This document shows positions 26,201 through 35,177 of a stretch of 39,706 bases of DNA, piece after piece. Every line of letters starts with the position of its first letter. Position 1 is the first letter of the stretch. Below the pieces are notes generated by a model. It saw nothing but the letters and a program-made list of their open reading frames with translations, was not told the origin of the DNA and ran no database searches. Source of the stretch: an uncultured Phycisphaerales bacterium (GTDB taxonomy: Bacteria; Planctomycetota; Phycisphaerae; Sedimentisphaerales; Anaerohalosphaeraceae); the NCBI GenBank assembly GCA_937868095.1, contig CALMLO010000021.1, positions 1 through 39,706 of the forward strand. Direction: 5' to 3'. The position numbers were made by a program, and so were the translations under genes.

Positions 26201-26347
26201 GAAGCCGTGCTGATTCAGCAGTACAACAGCCAGTTTGAGCACTTCCAGGATGATGCGCCCGCCTGCGATGTCTGCGGAAGCATCTGTGTACGCAACGGCG
26301 CCTGCTACCGCTGCTACAACTGCGGAAACTCCATGGGCTGTTCGTAA
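23291..26347 (+). CDS. nrdJ: Adenosylcobalamin-dependent (class II) ribonucleotide reductase
   Basis: A 1018-residue reductase that makes deoxynucleotides using coenzyme B12. The start is a GTG with GGAGG five bases upstream. The catalytic barrel includes the N-C-E triad of NPCSEY (N397, thiyl radical C399, E401). C410 in [10 protein letters not shown] and C196 in SACFIQS are the likely redox pair; the 11-residue spacing from C399 to C410 matches the Thermotoga enzyme. [20 protein letters not shown] is the usual substrate-phosphate loop region. The C-terminal part carries a TSCPD domain (about 770-870), a long linker and a zinc-ribbon tail with cysteines in CDVCGS...CYRCYNCG. Two NrdR-like boxes control it. 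Its 3' end overlaps the convergent DUF3616-like gene by 34 nt. Confidence 0.96.
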   Translation: [1018 protein letters not shown]

Positions 26348-27441
26348 ACCCTTACCCGGAAACTCTTCCGCAGCTCGTCGGTCAGAAACTTATTCGGGCA
26401 CTTGCCGTTAGGCAGCAGTTCCCCCTCCATACACTCGGCAGGGGAGCGGACCTCCTTTTCGAGTGTTCCGTCATCGCTGAATATCCACAGCGCCCCGCTG
26501 ACCGGATGCACCGCAATTCCCTCCGGCGTAAAGGTATCCTCGCTGCTCCATTCCCCCGCAAGGGCAGGGCAGTGCTCAAAATCCCCATCCCAAACATACA
26601 TCGCACAAGTGCTTTCTTCGTCCACCGGCCCCGCAAGAATAAAATGCACCTTTCGGCTGGGGTCATATTCCATTCCCCTCAGCCCCCGCTCCTGAAGGTC
26701 CCACAGCACAATCTCCCCAAATTTCGCCGCTTGCCCCGCAGCAGTCTCCGCCGGATTCAGCAATTCAAAAGCAATGGCCTTTTTCCTGCTTTTTTTGTCT
26801 GCTTTATAGAGCGGATTTCGCAGCCCAATCAGCAGAGAGCCGCGCTCCGGCAGATAAGTCATCGCCTCCATGTTAAGCCCCTTCTTTTTGGGGGCCAGTT
26901 TCTCACGCTCTTTTTTTGACAGTTCCGCCCCCATCTGAACGGCCTGCTCCAGATTCAGAAACTCCGCCTTCGGATAAGCCAGCAATTGTTCAATCAGCGT
27001 CTTGCACGGATTTCCAAACGGTTCAATGCTCACTGTCCCCTCCGTCGGGTTGTTTCGGATTTTCGTCGCAAAGAACCGATACCGGCTCAACCTCACCTTG
27101 CCGTCTTTGTTGCGCCCGTGCGACGTAACCCAGTAAATTGTCTCATCAACCCGTGCCGCCGCCTCAATATCCGCCTCCGGAAATCGGCTCTCTACTGCCA
27201 GAAATTCGCTTAAATCAATGCCGGCAACGGGCTTATCGCCTTTACCGATAGAGTAAATCCGTATCACATTGGATTCGTCATTGGCCGTCGCAAAATGGTT
27301 CGGGTCCAGAAACACCGCCGCCGAAATATCCGCCGCCCCATAAAAGGTAAACTCGCTTGCCTGTCGCAAATATTCCGAAGATTGCCCCAAAAGGATGCTC
27401 AAAAACCCGCAAAAAATCTGAAATGAAGCCGCTGCAGCCAT
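26314..27441 (-). CDS. Secreted DUF3616-like protein
   Basis: A 375-residue protein with a likely signal peptide (MAAAASFQIFCGFLSILLGQ). The body has propeller-like repeats typical of DUF3616 proteins: FLDPNHFATANDESNVIRIY, NMEAMTYLPERGSLLIGLRN, and GIAVHPVSGALWIFSDDG near the C-terminus. Basic stretches (KKEREKLAPKKKG) occur mid-protein. No enzymatic activity is established for the family as far as I know. The start at 27441 has AAAGGAACAAG ahead of it; an upstream frame to 27474 lacks a good site. The last 34 nt lie antisense to the zinc-ribbon tail of nrdJ. Confidence 0.78.
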   Translation of the reverse strand: MAAAASFQIFCGFLSILLGQSSEYLRQASEFTFYGAADISAAVFLDPNHFATANDESNVIRIYSIGKGDKPVAGIDLSEFLAVESRFPEADIEAAARVDETIYWVTSHGRNKDGKVRLSRYRFFATKIRNNPTEGTVSIEPFGNPCKTLIEQLLAYPKAEFLNLEQAVQMGAELSKKEREKLAPKKKGLNMEAMTYLPERGSLLIGLRNPLYKADKKSRKKAIAFELLNPAETAAGQAAKFGEIVLWDLQERGLRGMEYDPSRKVHFILAGPVDEESTCAMYVWDGDFEHCPALAGEWSSEDTFTPEGIAVHPVSGALWIFSDDGTLEKEVRSPAECMEGELLPNGKCPNKFLTDELRKSFRVRVYEQPMEFPQL

Positions 27442-27531
27442 ACTTGTTCCTTTCCGTCCGATTCTTCTCCCCACAGGCGCAGCGTATCATCTTTTTCTGC
27501 GAACTCCAGCCAAATCTTCAGAAACCTTTGC

Positions 27532-27563
27532 TTGACAGCGGGCCTTCGACGCGGTACCGTACC
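27532..27563 (+). promoter_or_regulatory. Candidate promoter and inverted repeat upstream of araA
   Basis: TTGACA (27532-27537) is followed after 17 nt by a poor -10 (TACCGT). GGTAC-C-GTACC (27553-27563), an 11-bp inverted repeat, overlaps that -10. It could be an operator for an arabinose regulator. The AGTAAACGTTTACT operator is absent here. Confidence 0.45.
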
Positions 27564-27616
27564 GAATATTGGTTTGAGTCCTTCTAACAAAAAGCGGCGC
27601 ATTAGGGAGAAGATTT

Positions 27617-29110
27617 ATGGATAACCTCAAACAGTTTGAAGTATGGTTTGCCACCGGCAGTCAGCACCTCTACGGCCCCGAGGCCCTCAAGCAGGTCGAT
27701 CAGGATTCCGAGCAGATTGTCAAATCTTTCAACGCAGACCCGGCAATCCCCTGCAAGGTCGTTTTCAAGCCCGTCCTCACAGGCCCCGACGAAATCGCTC
27801 AGTTGTGCCTCGAAGCCAACAGCGCTCCTGCCTGTGTAGGCCTGATTACATGGATGCACACGTTTTCGCCGGCCAAAATGTGGATTAAAGGTCTGGGCCT
27901 CCTCAAAAAGCCCATCCTTCACCTCCACACCCAGTTCAATCGCAATATCCCCTGGGATAGCATTGATATGGACTATATGAACCTGCACCAGTCCGCGCAC
28001 GGCTGCCGGGAATACGGCTTTATCCTGACCCGCATGCGCAAAAACCGCAAAGTCGTCGTCGGCCACTGGAAAGACAAAGACGTCATCGAACGGCTGGCCG
28101 TCTGGATGCGGGCTGCCTGCGGCTGGAACGAAATGCAGAATCTCAAAGTCTGCCGGTGGGGCGACAATATGCGCCAGGTGGCAGTCACCGAAGGCGACAA
28201 AGTCGAAGCCCAAATCCGCCTTGGTGTCTCCGTCAACGGATACGGGGTCGGCGACCTCGTCGAAAAAATCAATCAGGTTTCCGATGCCCAGGTCAACGCC
28301 CTCATTCAGGAATACAAAAACACCTACCAAATGAACGTCAAACCCGAACAGATGGAATCGGTTCGCATTGCTGCCCGAATCGAAGCAGGTATGCGGGCCT
28401 TCCTCGAAGAGGGCGGTTTTAAGGCCTTTACCACTACATTTGAAGACCTTCACGGTCTTATCCAGCTGCCCGGACTGGCTGTGCAGCGGCTGATGGCCGA
28501 CGGCTATGGCTTCGGTGCCGAAGGCGACTGGAAAACCGCCGCACTCGTGCGGGCGATGAAGGTGATGGCGGCCGGTCTCAAGGGCGGCACCTCGTTTATG
28601 GAAGATTACACCTATGATTTCGACCCTCAGGGCGGCAAAGTCCTCGGTGCTCACATGCTCGAGGTCTGCTCCTCTATCGCCGACGGAAAGCCGCGGCTCG
28701 AAGTACACCCCCTCGGCATTGGCGGAAAAGCCGATCCCGTCCGTGTGATTTTCAACACCCCGGCCGGAGACGGCATCAATGCCTCCCTCATCGATATGGG
28801 CAATCGCTTCCGGATGATTGTCAATGAAGTCAAAGTCGTCAAGCCCGATGCCGACCTGCCCAAACTCCCCGTCGCACGGGCCGTCTGGATTCCTCAGCCC
28901 AATCTGAAGGTGGCCGCTGCCGCATGGATTCTTGCCGGCGGTGCCCATCATACCGGCTTCAGCATGGCCGTCACCAGCGAGTTTATCGAAGACTTCTGCG
29001 AAATGGCGGGTATCGAGTTCGTCCTCATCGGCAAGAACACAACTATCCCTGACATCAAAAAAGAACTTCGCTGGAACGAGGTCTATTACGGCCTGGCCAA
29101 GGGATTCTGA
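27617..29110 (+). CDS. araA: L-arabinose isomerase
   Basis: A 497-residue cytoplasmic enzyme converting L-arabinose to L-ribulose, the first step of arabinose use. Length and sequence are those of the family ([13 protein letters not shown] at the N-terminus, [11 protein letters not shown]). Mn-binding residues are E302 (FGAEGDW), E329 ([10 protein letters not shown]), H346 (LGAHMLEV) and H445 (GGAHHTGFS), about four positions offset from the E. coli enzyme. An AGGGAGA site precedes the ATG. It is followed 51 nt later by a beta-L-arabinofuranosidase gene, an obvious supplier of its substrate. No araB or araD is present in the window. Confidence 0.97.
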   Translation: MDNLKQFEVWFATGSQHLYGPEALKQVDQDSEQIVKSFNADPAIPCKVVFKPVLTGPDEIAQLCLEANSAPACVGLITWMHTFSPAKMWIKGLGLLKKPILHLHTQFNRNIPWDSIDMDYMNLHQSAHGCREYGFILTRMRKNRKVVVGHWKDKDVIERLAVWMRAACGWNEMQNLKVCRWGDNMRQVAVTEGDKVEAQIRLGVSVNGYGVGDLVEKINQVSDAQVNALIQEYKNTYQMNVKPEQMESVRIAARIEAGMRAFLEEGGFKAFTTTFEDLHGLIQLPGLAVQRLMADGYGFGAEGDWKTAALVRAMKVMAAGLKGGTSFMEDYTYDFDPQGGKVLGAHMLEVCSSIADGKPRLEVHPLGIGGKADPVRVIFNTPAGDGINASLIDMGNRFRMIVNEVKVVKPDADLPKLPVARAVWIPQPNLKVAAAAWILAGGAHHTGFSMAVTSEFIEDFCEMAGIEFVLIGKNTTIPDIKKELRWNEVYYGLAKGF

Positions 29111-29161
29111 GAAAAACACCCATAAATCGGGCTGCACAGAAAGCAAAAGAAAGGGAATGTT

Positions 29162-31510
29162 ATGAGTCCGCGAGTACTTTTCGTGGGGGTAATGGTCTGT
29201 ACTATGTCGCTCACTGCCTTTAGCGCCGCTCAATCCGACTCGGCCTATGCCGTTCGTCCGCTTGTGCCTATGCAGGCAGACCCCTTTCAGCCCTCTCAGG
29301 TCCGCTTGCTGCCGGGCCTGTTTCGCGATGCGATGGAACGGGACAAGGCCTACCTGCTTTCTCTCGAACCCGACCGTCTCCTCGCCTGGTTTCGCAAAGA
29401 AGCCGGCCTTGAACCCAAAGCCCAGGTGTACGGCGGCTGGGAATCCATGAGCATTGCCGGCCATAGTCTCGGCCACTACTTGTCCGCCTGCTCGCTGCTG
29501 TATGCCAACGAAAAAGACCAGCAATTGCTCGAACGCGTCGAGTATATTGTGGATGAATTGGCCCTCTGCCAGGAGAAAAACGGCAATGGCTATGTAGCGG
29601 CCATTCCCAACGGAAAAAAGGTATTCGAGGAAATCTCCCGCGGCGAAATCCGCTCCGCCGGCTTTGACCTGAACGGCTGCTGGGTCCCCTGGTACACCAT
29701 GCACAAAGTGATGGCCGGCCTGCGCGACGCATGCCTCTATTGCGGCAACCGAAAAGCACTCACCGTCCTGACCAAATTGGCCGACTGGACAGACCGCACC
29801 ACGGCCAACCTCACCGACGAACAATGGCAGACAATGCTCGATTGCGAACACGGCGGCATGAACGAAGTCCTTGCTGATGTCTATGCCCTCACCGGCGACA
29901 GCAAATATCTTCAACTGGCACGCAAGTTTTATCATCGCCGCGTTCTGGACCCCCTCGCCGCCAAAGAGGACTGCTTAGCCGGCCTTCACGCCAACACCCA
30001 GATTCCCAAGGTCATCGGAGCCGCACGCATTCACGAGTTCACCCAGGACGACAAATTCAAAACCATCGCTCTGTTCTTCTGGGACCGCGTTGTCCATTAC
30101 CATACCTATGTCAACGGCGGCCATGGTGCAGATGAATATTTCGGCCCGCCCGGACGGCTCAACGACCGTCTTCACGATACAACCGAGACCTGCAACACCT
30201 ACAATATGCTCAAACTCACCCGCCATCTGTTTGCCTGGCAGCCCAAAGCCGAAGCAATGGATTATTATGAACGGGCACTCTGCAACCATATCCTTGCTCA
30301 TCAGCATCCCCAGACCGGAATGATGATGTACAAGGGCTTTCTCGATATGCCCGCCCGCAAGACCTTCAGCACACCCTTTGATTCCTTCTGGTGCTGTGTC
30401 GGCACGGGCATGGAAAATCACGTCAAATACCACGAAGCCGTCTATGACCAAAGCCGGGATGGACAGTCGCTTTATGTCAATCTTTTCATTGCCTCTGAGC
30501 TGACCTGGCCCCAAAAAGCCCTTACCGTCCGCCAGCAGACCACCTTCCCTCACGAGGCAGCAAGCCGTCTGGTCTTTTCCTGCCCGCAGCCCGTCCCCTT
30601 GACCGTGCGGATTCGCAAGCCCTTCTGGTGCGAAGGATTCCGCGTCTTTCTTAATGACCAGCCGCAGACGCTTCAGCCCGACGCCGACGGCTATGTTGCC
30701 CTCTCATCGACCTTCCGTGACGGTGACACCATCCGCCTCGAACTGCCGATGACCCTCCGGCTGGAATCAATGCCGGACAATCCCGACCGAATCGCATTTT
30801 TCTACGGACCCGTCCTGCTGGCCGCCGACCTCGATGGCGATCAGCCCCTGCCGGTTCTTATTGGCCGGCGGCAAGCCCTGCTTGCTTCCCTCAAACCTTC
30901 CGCCAAAGAACCTCTCGTCTTTGAAGCCCCCCAGGCAGGGCATGTTCTCGGCGGCACCCAGCCCCAGGATTTGGCCTTCCGACCCCTCTATAACATTGTT
31001 GACCAGAAATACACAGTCTATCTGGATATTTTTACGACTGAGCAGTGGAATCGCCGCAAAGCCGAATACGAAGCCGAGCAGAAACGCCGCCAGGAAATGG
31101 AGGCCCGCACCGTTGATGTCCTCGACATCGGCCGGATGCAGCCGGAAAGAGACCATAATCTGGTTGGCGACCGCACGCGCACCGGCGAGCATGCCGGCCG
31201 GCAATGGCGGGACGCCTACGAAGGCGGCTGGTTTGCTTTTGAAATGAAAGTCCTCCCCGATGCCCCCGTCGATTTGGTGGTTACCTATTGGGGCTCTGAG
31301 ACCGGCCCGCGGCAGTTCGATATTCTGATCGACGATACCAAAATCGCCGCCGAGACACTCGGAGCCGATAAACCCAACGAATTTTATGAAAAGGTTTATC
31401 CGATTCCCGAAGAATTAACCCGCGGCAAGCAAAAAGTTACAGTACGCTTTCAGGCCCATCCCGGCTGCTTGGCAGGGGGCATATTCGGCTGCCGGACTAT
31501 CCGCCGGTAG
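29162..31510 (+). CDS. Secreted GH127/GH146-type beta-L-arabinofuranosidase
   Basis: A 782-residue protein (DUF1680 family) that should release beta-linked L-arabinofuranose. A signal peptide (about 1-23) leads into an alpha/alpha toroid domain (35-440). The zinc/thiol active site known from HypBA1 is recognisable as E342 and C344 (TTETCNTYN) and C411-C412 (FWCCVGTGMENH), with the second cysteine being the candidate nucleophile. Beta-sandwich domains follow (about 450-640), then a C-terminal module (about 680-782; DLVVTYWGSETGPRQFDILI) of the kind found in GH146 enzymes. It probably shares a transcript with araA. The last 14 nt overlap the convergent UspA gene. Confidence 0.92.
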   Translation: MSPRVLFVGVMVCTMSLTAFSAAQSDSAYAVRPLVPMQADPFQPSQVRLLPGLFRDAMERDKAYLLSLEPDRLLAWFRKEAGLEPKAQVYGGWESMSIAGHSLGHYLSACSLLYANEKDQQLLERVEYIVDELALCQEKNGNGYVAAIPNGKKVFEEISRGEIRSAGFDLNGCWVPWYTMHKVMAGLRDACLYCGNRKALTVLTKLADWTDRTTANLTDEQWQTMLDCEHGGMNEVLADVYALTGDSKYLQLARKFYHRRVLDPLAAKEDCLAGLHANTQIPKVIGAARIHEFTQDDKFKTIALFFWDRVVHYHTYVNGGHGADEYFGPPGRLNDRLHDTTETCNTYNMLKLTRHLFAWQPKAEAMDYYERALCNHILAHQHPQTGMMMYKGFLDMPARKTFSTPFDSFWCCVGTGMENHVKYHEAVYDQSRDGQSLYVNLFIASELTWPQKALTVRQQTTFPHEAASRLVFSCPQPVPLTVRIRKPFWCEGFRVFLNDQPQTLQPDADGYVALSSTFRDGDTIRLELPMTLRLESMPDNPDRIAFFYGPVLLAADLDGDQPLPVLIGRRQALLASLKPSAKEPLVFEAPQAGHVLGGTQPQDLAFRPLYNIVDQKYTVYLDIFTTEQWNRRKAEYEAEQKRRQEMEARTVDVLDIGRMQPERDHNLVGDRTRTGEHAGRQWRDAYEGGWFAFEMKVLPDAPVDLVVTYWGSETGPRQFDILIDDTKIAAETLGADKPNEFYEKVYPIPEELTRGKQKVTVRFQAHPGCLAGGIFGCRTIRR

Positions 31511-32006
31511 ATGGCTGACCCCCTTGCCGGCTGACCATTTCCTGATACGAAAGCGGAATAATCAGCACCGAGCACGGTGCCTGCCGGGATACCTTTTCCG
31601 TAAGATTCCCGAAAAAGGCCTTCTGCAGTGAACCCTGACTGCGCCGGCCCATCACAATCAAATCCGCCTGCTTTTCGCTTGCCGTCGCCAGAATCTCCTG
31701 CCAGTCGCGGCCCACTCGAAAAATCGTCTCAAACCGAATAGACGAAGGCACCTGAGGCCGATATGTCCGCTCCAGACGCTCTTCTATATCCTGTCTGGCT
31801 TTCTCCTCCACATTCTCAACTTCGTAGATATAACTCTTCCAGAATTGAGCATCCGATTCCGGCACAACATGCAGAAGAAACAGTGTGCTTCCCGCTGTCA
31901 TCTTTGCCAGAGCCAGTGCATACGAAAACGCAAAATCAGCATTGGGCGAAAAGTCCGTGCAGAACAGGATTTTCTCAAACAGGCCTTGCGGATGTTCCGT
32001 TTCCAT
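31497..32006 (-). CDS. UspA-family universal stress protein of the TRAP operon
   Basis: A 169-residue Usp domain. The N-terminal strand and loop ILFCTDFSPNADFAFSYALA and the C-terminal nucleotide-loop region (IVMGRRSQGSLQKAFFGNLT, then APCSVLIIP) are typical. The loop departs from the strict G-X2-G-X9-G-S/T pattern, so ATP binding is uncertain. An AAGGAG site precedes the ATG at 32006. It starts 14 nt after dctM, so it belongs to the TRAP operon. In Halomonas, TeaD, a UspA protein in the teaABC TRAP operon, modulates transporter activity, and a similar role is likely here (inferred). Confidence 0.9.
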   Translation of the reverse strand: METEHPQGLFEKILFCTDFSPNADFAFSYALALAKMTAGSTLFLLHVVPESDAQFWKSYIYEVENVEEKARQDIEERLERTYRPQVPSSIRFETIFRVGRDWQEILATASEKQADLIVMGRRSQGSLQKAFFGNLTEKVSRQAPCSVLIIPLSYQEMVSRQGGQPSTGG

Positions 32007-32020
32007 CGCACGCTCTCCTT

Positions 32021-33322
32021 TTAGTGAATGAGATGGGGCAAAAACAGGGCGATTTGCGGAAACAGAATCAGCAAAATCACCGAAACAATCAGCGCCCATA
32101 AAAACGGCAGGGCACCCTCAAAAATCATCTGCAAAGGGATATCCCGCTCAATCCCGCCCACGACATATACATTCACGCCCACCGGCGGCGTAATAACGCC
32201 CATTTGGGTCACCGCGACAATAATCACGCCGAACCAGATGGGATCAAATCCAAGGTCGAGAACCACCGGATAGAAAATCGGTATCGTCAGCATAACCAGC
32301 CCCAGCGCATCGACAAAACACCCGGCCGCCAGATAAAACAGGATGATAAACCCCATGATGACCCACGCCGGCAGCGGCAGAGAAGCCAGAAACGACGCCA
32401 GCTCATACGGTATCCGCGTAATCGCCAGAAAACGCCCGAAAATCACCGCCCCCGTCACAATAAACATCACCATACACGACGTCCGCACCGTCTCCTGAAG
32501 AGACCGGCTCAACATCGTCAGCGTCAGTTTCTTCCGAAAAAGGGCAATCACAATCGCCCCGGCCGCACCGATCGCCGCCGCCTCAGTCGGCGTAAAGAGA
32601 CCCGCGAACATTCCTCCAATCACCGCAAAAAAAAGAATCAGCGTCTCCGATACACCCGCCAGCGAACGCAGTTTTTCCTTCAGCGGCATACGCGGACCTG
32701 CCGGCCCCAGCTGCGGATGTTTTCGGCACAGCATCAGAATAGTCAGACAGAACAGCACCGCCATCAGAATCCCCGGCCCGATGCCTGCAATAAACAGCTG
32801 CCCGATCGACTGTTCCGTCAGAATAGCATACACAATAAACACCACTGACGGCGGAATCATCATCCCAAGCGTGCCCCCGGCCGCCACCGTTCCGGCCGCC
32901 AGTTTCATATCATACCCATACCGCTTCATCTCTGGCAGCACCACCGATGCCATCGTCGCTGCCGTCGCCGGCCCCGACCCGCAAATCGCCCCGAAAGCCG
33001 TACACGCTCCCACCGTCGAAATCGCCATCCCGCCCGGCCAGTGCCCCATCCATTGGTACGCCGTATGAAACAGCCGCCGGCTGATGCCCGTATGAAAGGC
33101 CACCTGCCCCATCAGCACAAAAAGAGGAATCACCGTCAGCGAGTACGAAGTAAACGTATCATACACTTCCGCCGTGAGCATGCTCATCGCCGCCGCCGGC
33201 GACACAGCTGCCGCAAACCCCACCGTGCCGGCCAGCATCATCGCAATCGCTACCGGCATACTGCTCAGCAGCAGCACCAGAAGCAGCAAACACCCCGCCA
33301 GCCCGATTTGAAGGACACTCAT
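32021..33322 (-). CDS. dctM: TRAP transporter large permease subunit (DctM)
   Basis: A 433-residue membrane protein with about 12 hydrophobic segments, forming the channel of a tripartite ATP-independent periplasmic (TRAP) transporter. Family sequences include AFGAICGSGPATAATMASVVLPEMKRYGY (split across the scaffold loop) and FTPTEAAAIGAAGAIVIA. The true start is the ATG at 33322 that overlaps the dctQ stop (ATGA); the longer frame to 33484 runs over dctQ. It is translated in coupling with dctQ and followed by the UspA gene. Confidence 0.95.
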   Translation of the reverse strand: MSVLQIGLAGCLLLLVLLLSSMPVAIAMMLAGTVGFAAAVSPAAAMSMLTAEVYDTFTSYSLTVIPLFVLMGQVAFHTGISRRLFHTAYQWMGHWPGGMAISTVGACTAFGAICGSGPATAATMASVVLPEMKRYGYDMKLAAGTVAAGGTLGMMIPPSVVFIVYAILTEQSIGQLFIAGIGPGILMAVLFCLTILMLCRKHPQLGPAGPRMPLKEKLRSLAGVSETLILFFAVIGGMFAGLFTPTEAAAIGAAGAIVIALFRKKLTLTMLSRSLQETVRTSCMVMFIVTGAVIFGRFLAITRIPYELASFLASLPLPAWVIMGFIILFYLAAGCFVDALGLVMLTIPIFYPVVLDLGFDPIWFGVIIVAVTQMGVITPPVGVNVYVVGGIERDIPLQMIFEGALPFLWALIVSVILLILFPQIALFLPHLIH

Positions 33323-33828
33323 GGCTGAATCAGCACCTTTCCCGGATGAGTCATATGGTAGAATATCACCAGAACCGTCAGCACCAGACACACTGCAATA
33401 AAATAAGGCAGCCAGAAAATCGGCATTTGCAGCGTTTGAGAGACCTGCCCCGTCTGGTAAAGCATATTCCCGTACCGCACACATTCCCGCACCGCAAGCC
33501 CCAGCAGCCCGATGGACAAAACCCGCAGAAAAATATCCATCGCCAGCCGCCCGCCCCGCCCCATTCGATGGTACAGAAATTCAATAGCCACGTGCCCCTT
33601 GACCGCCGTTGTATAAGGCAAAGCCGCCGAAATCGACACCGCCCCCAAAACCATCACAATATCGTATGTCCCCGCAAACGCCCACGGCGTCTTCCGAAGC
33701 ATCACATCCGTAACGGTGATGCCGGTCATCGCCAGAATCGCCGCACCGGATACCCACGACATCGCAAAAACAATTTTGCGAAGGGCCTCCGCCGCTCCGT
33801 CCGCCGCTGGTCTCCACGGTATCCTCAA
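33319..33828 (-). CDS. dctQ: TRAP transporter small permease subunit (DctQ)
   Basis: A 169-residue protein with four hydrophobic segments, the small membrane subunit of the transporter. The motif [19 protein letters not shown] is usual for the first transmembrane pair. It begins with TTG at 33828, preceded by GGAAAGGAACCGA, and that TTG overlaps the dctP stop codon (TTGA). Its stop overlaps the dctM ATG in the same way, so all three subunits are translationally coupled. Confidence 0.93.
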   Translation of the reverse strand: MRIPWRPAADGAAEALRKIVFAMSWVSGAAILAMTGITVTDVMLRKTPWAFAGTYDIVMVLGAVSISAALPYTTAVKGHVAIEFLYHRMGRGGRLAMDIFLRVLSIGLLGLAVRECVRYGNMLYQTGQVSQTLQMPIFWLPYFIAVCLVLTVLVIFYHMTHPGKVLIQP

Positions 33829-34892
33829 TCGGTTCCTTTCCCGCCTGGCTTTTCCTGCGGCTGCTCCAGCATCTTGCGGATATCTTCAATAAAGGTTTTG
33901 CCCGGCAGACCTTTTTCAGCCGCCGCCGCAATATACTCTTCCACAATCGGCTCCACCGCCTTCTTCCACGCCTCTTTCTGCTCTTCAGAAAGTTCAATCA
34001 CCTCGTGATGAAGCCCCTTAATAAAATCCCACCCCTCCTGGTCTGCCTCATCCCACGCCTGCCCGTGCCGACCGACCCACTGCCGGCTTACCTCCGTGAA
34101 AATCTCCTGAATATCCGCCGGCAGCGATTCCCATTTGTTCTTGTTCATCACCACAAACATCGCCGTCGTGTACCCGATTTCTCGGCTGTTGGTTACCGAC
34201 GAAATCACCTCTCCCTGCTTCCATCCCTTCAGCGTTTCCGCCGGACAAAGGGTCGCTTCCACAACGCCTTTCTGCAGGGCTTCATACGTTTCCCCCTGGC
34301 TCATCGCCACCGGCACACCGCCCAGACACGCCACAATCTTGGACGACAGCCCCGTAGCCCGTATCTTCATCCCCTTCACATCCGCCAGCGTCCGCACGGG
34401 CTTTTTAGAAGCCAGAATCCCCGGCCCGTGGGCATGCACATAAAGCAGTTTCGTATCCGCCAATTCCGCCGGCTGATACCGCAGCGCCAGCTCATTGGCA
34501 ATCCGCGTAGCTGTCGTACCGTCCGGATAGCCCAGCGGCAAATCCAGACCCTCCAAAAGGGGAAACCGACCCCGCGTATAAGCAAAACAGCTCATCCCGA
34601 TATCCGAGATTCCGCTGACCACCCCCGCATAGCACTGCTCGGCCTTGCTCAGCGTCCCCGACGGATACAGCGTGATGTTCACCCGTCCGCCGCTTTGCTT
34701 GGCAATTTCATCCGCCCATTCCTGAGCCCGAATACACTGAATATGAGTAGGGGGGAAGAAAACGCTGTAACTCAGCTCAATAACCCTGGCCTGCTGTCCG
34801 GCTGCCTTCTCTCCTTCTTTTTTGCTGCATCCCGCACACACCAGCACCGCCGCTATCCCCGCCGCCGCCGCAATCCTGACTATCCGCTTCAT
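33825..34892 (-). CDS. dctP: TRAP transporter substrate-binding lipoprotein (DctP)
   Basis: A 355-residue extracytoplasmic solute receptor. The N-terminus is a lipoprotein signal with lipobox LVCAGC and lipidated C22. The family motif KGMKIRATG places R178 at the position that binds the carboxylate of the substrate in TRAP receptors. Ligand identity is not clear; organic acids such as uronates or C4-dicarboxylates are possible, and uronates would fit the glucuronoxylan theme. The start at 34892 has AGGAGG seven bases upstream. It is the first gene of dctP-dctQ-dctM-uspA. Confidence 0.95.
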   Translation of the reverse strand: MKRIVRIAAAAGIAAVLVCAGCSKKEGEKAAGQQARVIELSYSVFFPPTHIQCIRAQEWADEIAKQSGGRVNITLYPSGTLSKAEQCYAGVVSGISDIGMSCFAYTRGRFPLLEGLDLPLGYPDGTTATRIANELALRYQPAELADTKLLYVHAHGPGILASKKPVRTLADVKGMKIRATGLSSKIVACLGGVPVAMSQGETYEALQKGVVEATLCPAETLKGWKQGEVISSVTNSREIGYTTAMFVVMNKNKWESLPADIQEIFTEVSRQWVGRHGQAWDEADQEGWDFIKGLHHEVIELSEEQKEAWKKAVEPIVEEYIAAAAEKGLPGKTFIEDIRKMLEQPQEKPGGKGTD

Positions 34893-35029
34893 TGTTTGGC
34901 CTCCTGAATAAGAAGATTTCCTGTTACCCAAACTGCATTTCCGAGCAGACGGAACACTTCACCTCCGACACTCGGCCGTCGGCCGTTCAGACACCACCCA
35001 GCCCGCCCGCACTCCTCAGTTTTCGCTCC

Positions 35030-35057
35030 AGTATATCCCCAACCCTGACTATTGCAA
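35030..35057 (-). promoter_or_regulatory. Candidate promoter of the TRAP operon
   Basis: On the minus strand TTGCAA (35052-35057), 16 nt and TATACT (35030-35035) lie about 140 nt upstream of dctP. The rest of 34893-35177 holds no supportable gene; open frames there have no recognisable protein character. Confidence 0.55.
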
Positions 35058-35177
35058 AAAAAATCTTCTTTTCCCCCAATTCCCCTCCAAATTCTCCCTC
35101 CGTTGCCCCCGGCACAAAACCCTTGTTCAAACAACCCAAGTTGGATAAACTGAACACCGCAAAACTGCCCCGCTCCC

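Noticed and set aside
24779..26242. Minus-strand open frame of 487 codons opposite nrdJ
   Set aside because: Glycine-, alanine- and aspartate-rich shadow translation of the reductase gene; no independent support.
27602..29935. Very long minus-strand open frame (777 codons) opposite araA and GH127
   Set aside because: Antisense shadow of two clearly identified genes in GC-rich codon usage; no ribosome site and no family resemblance.
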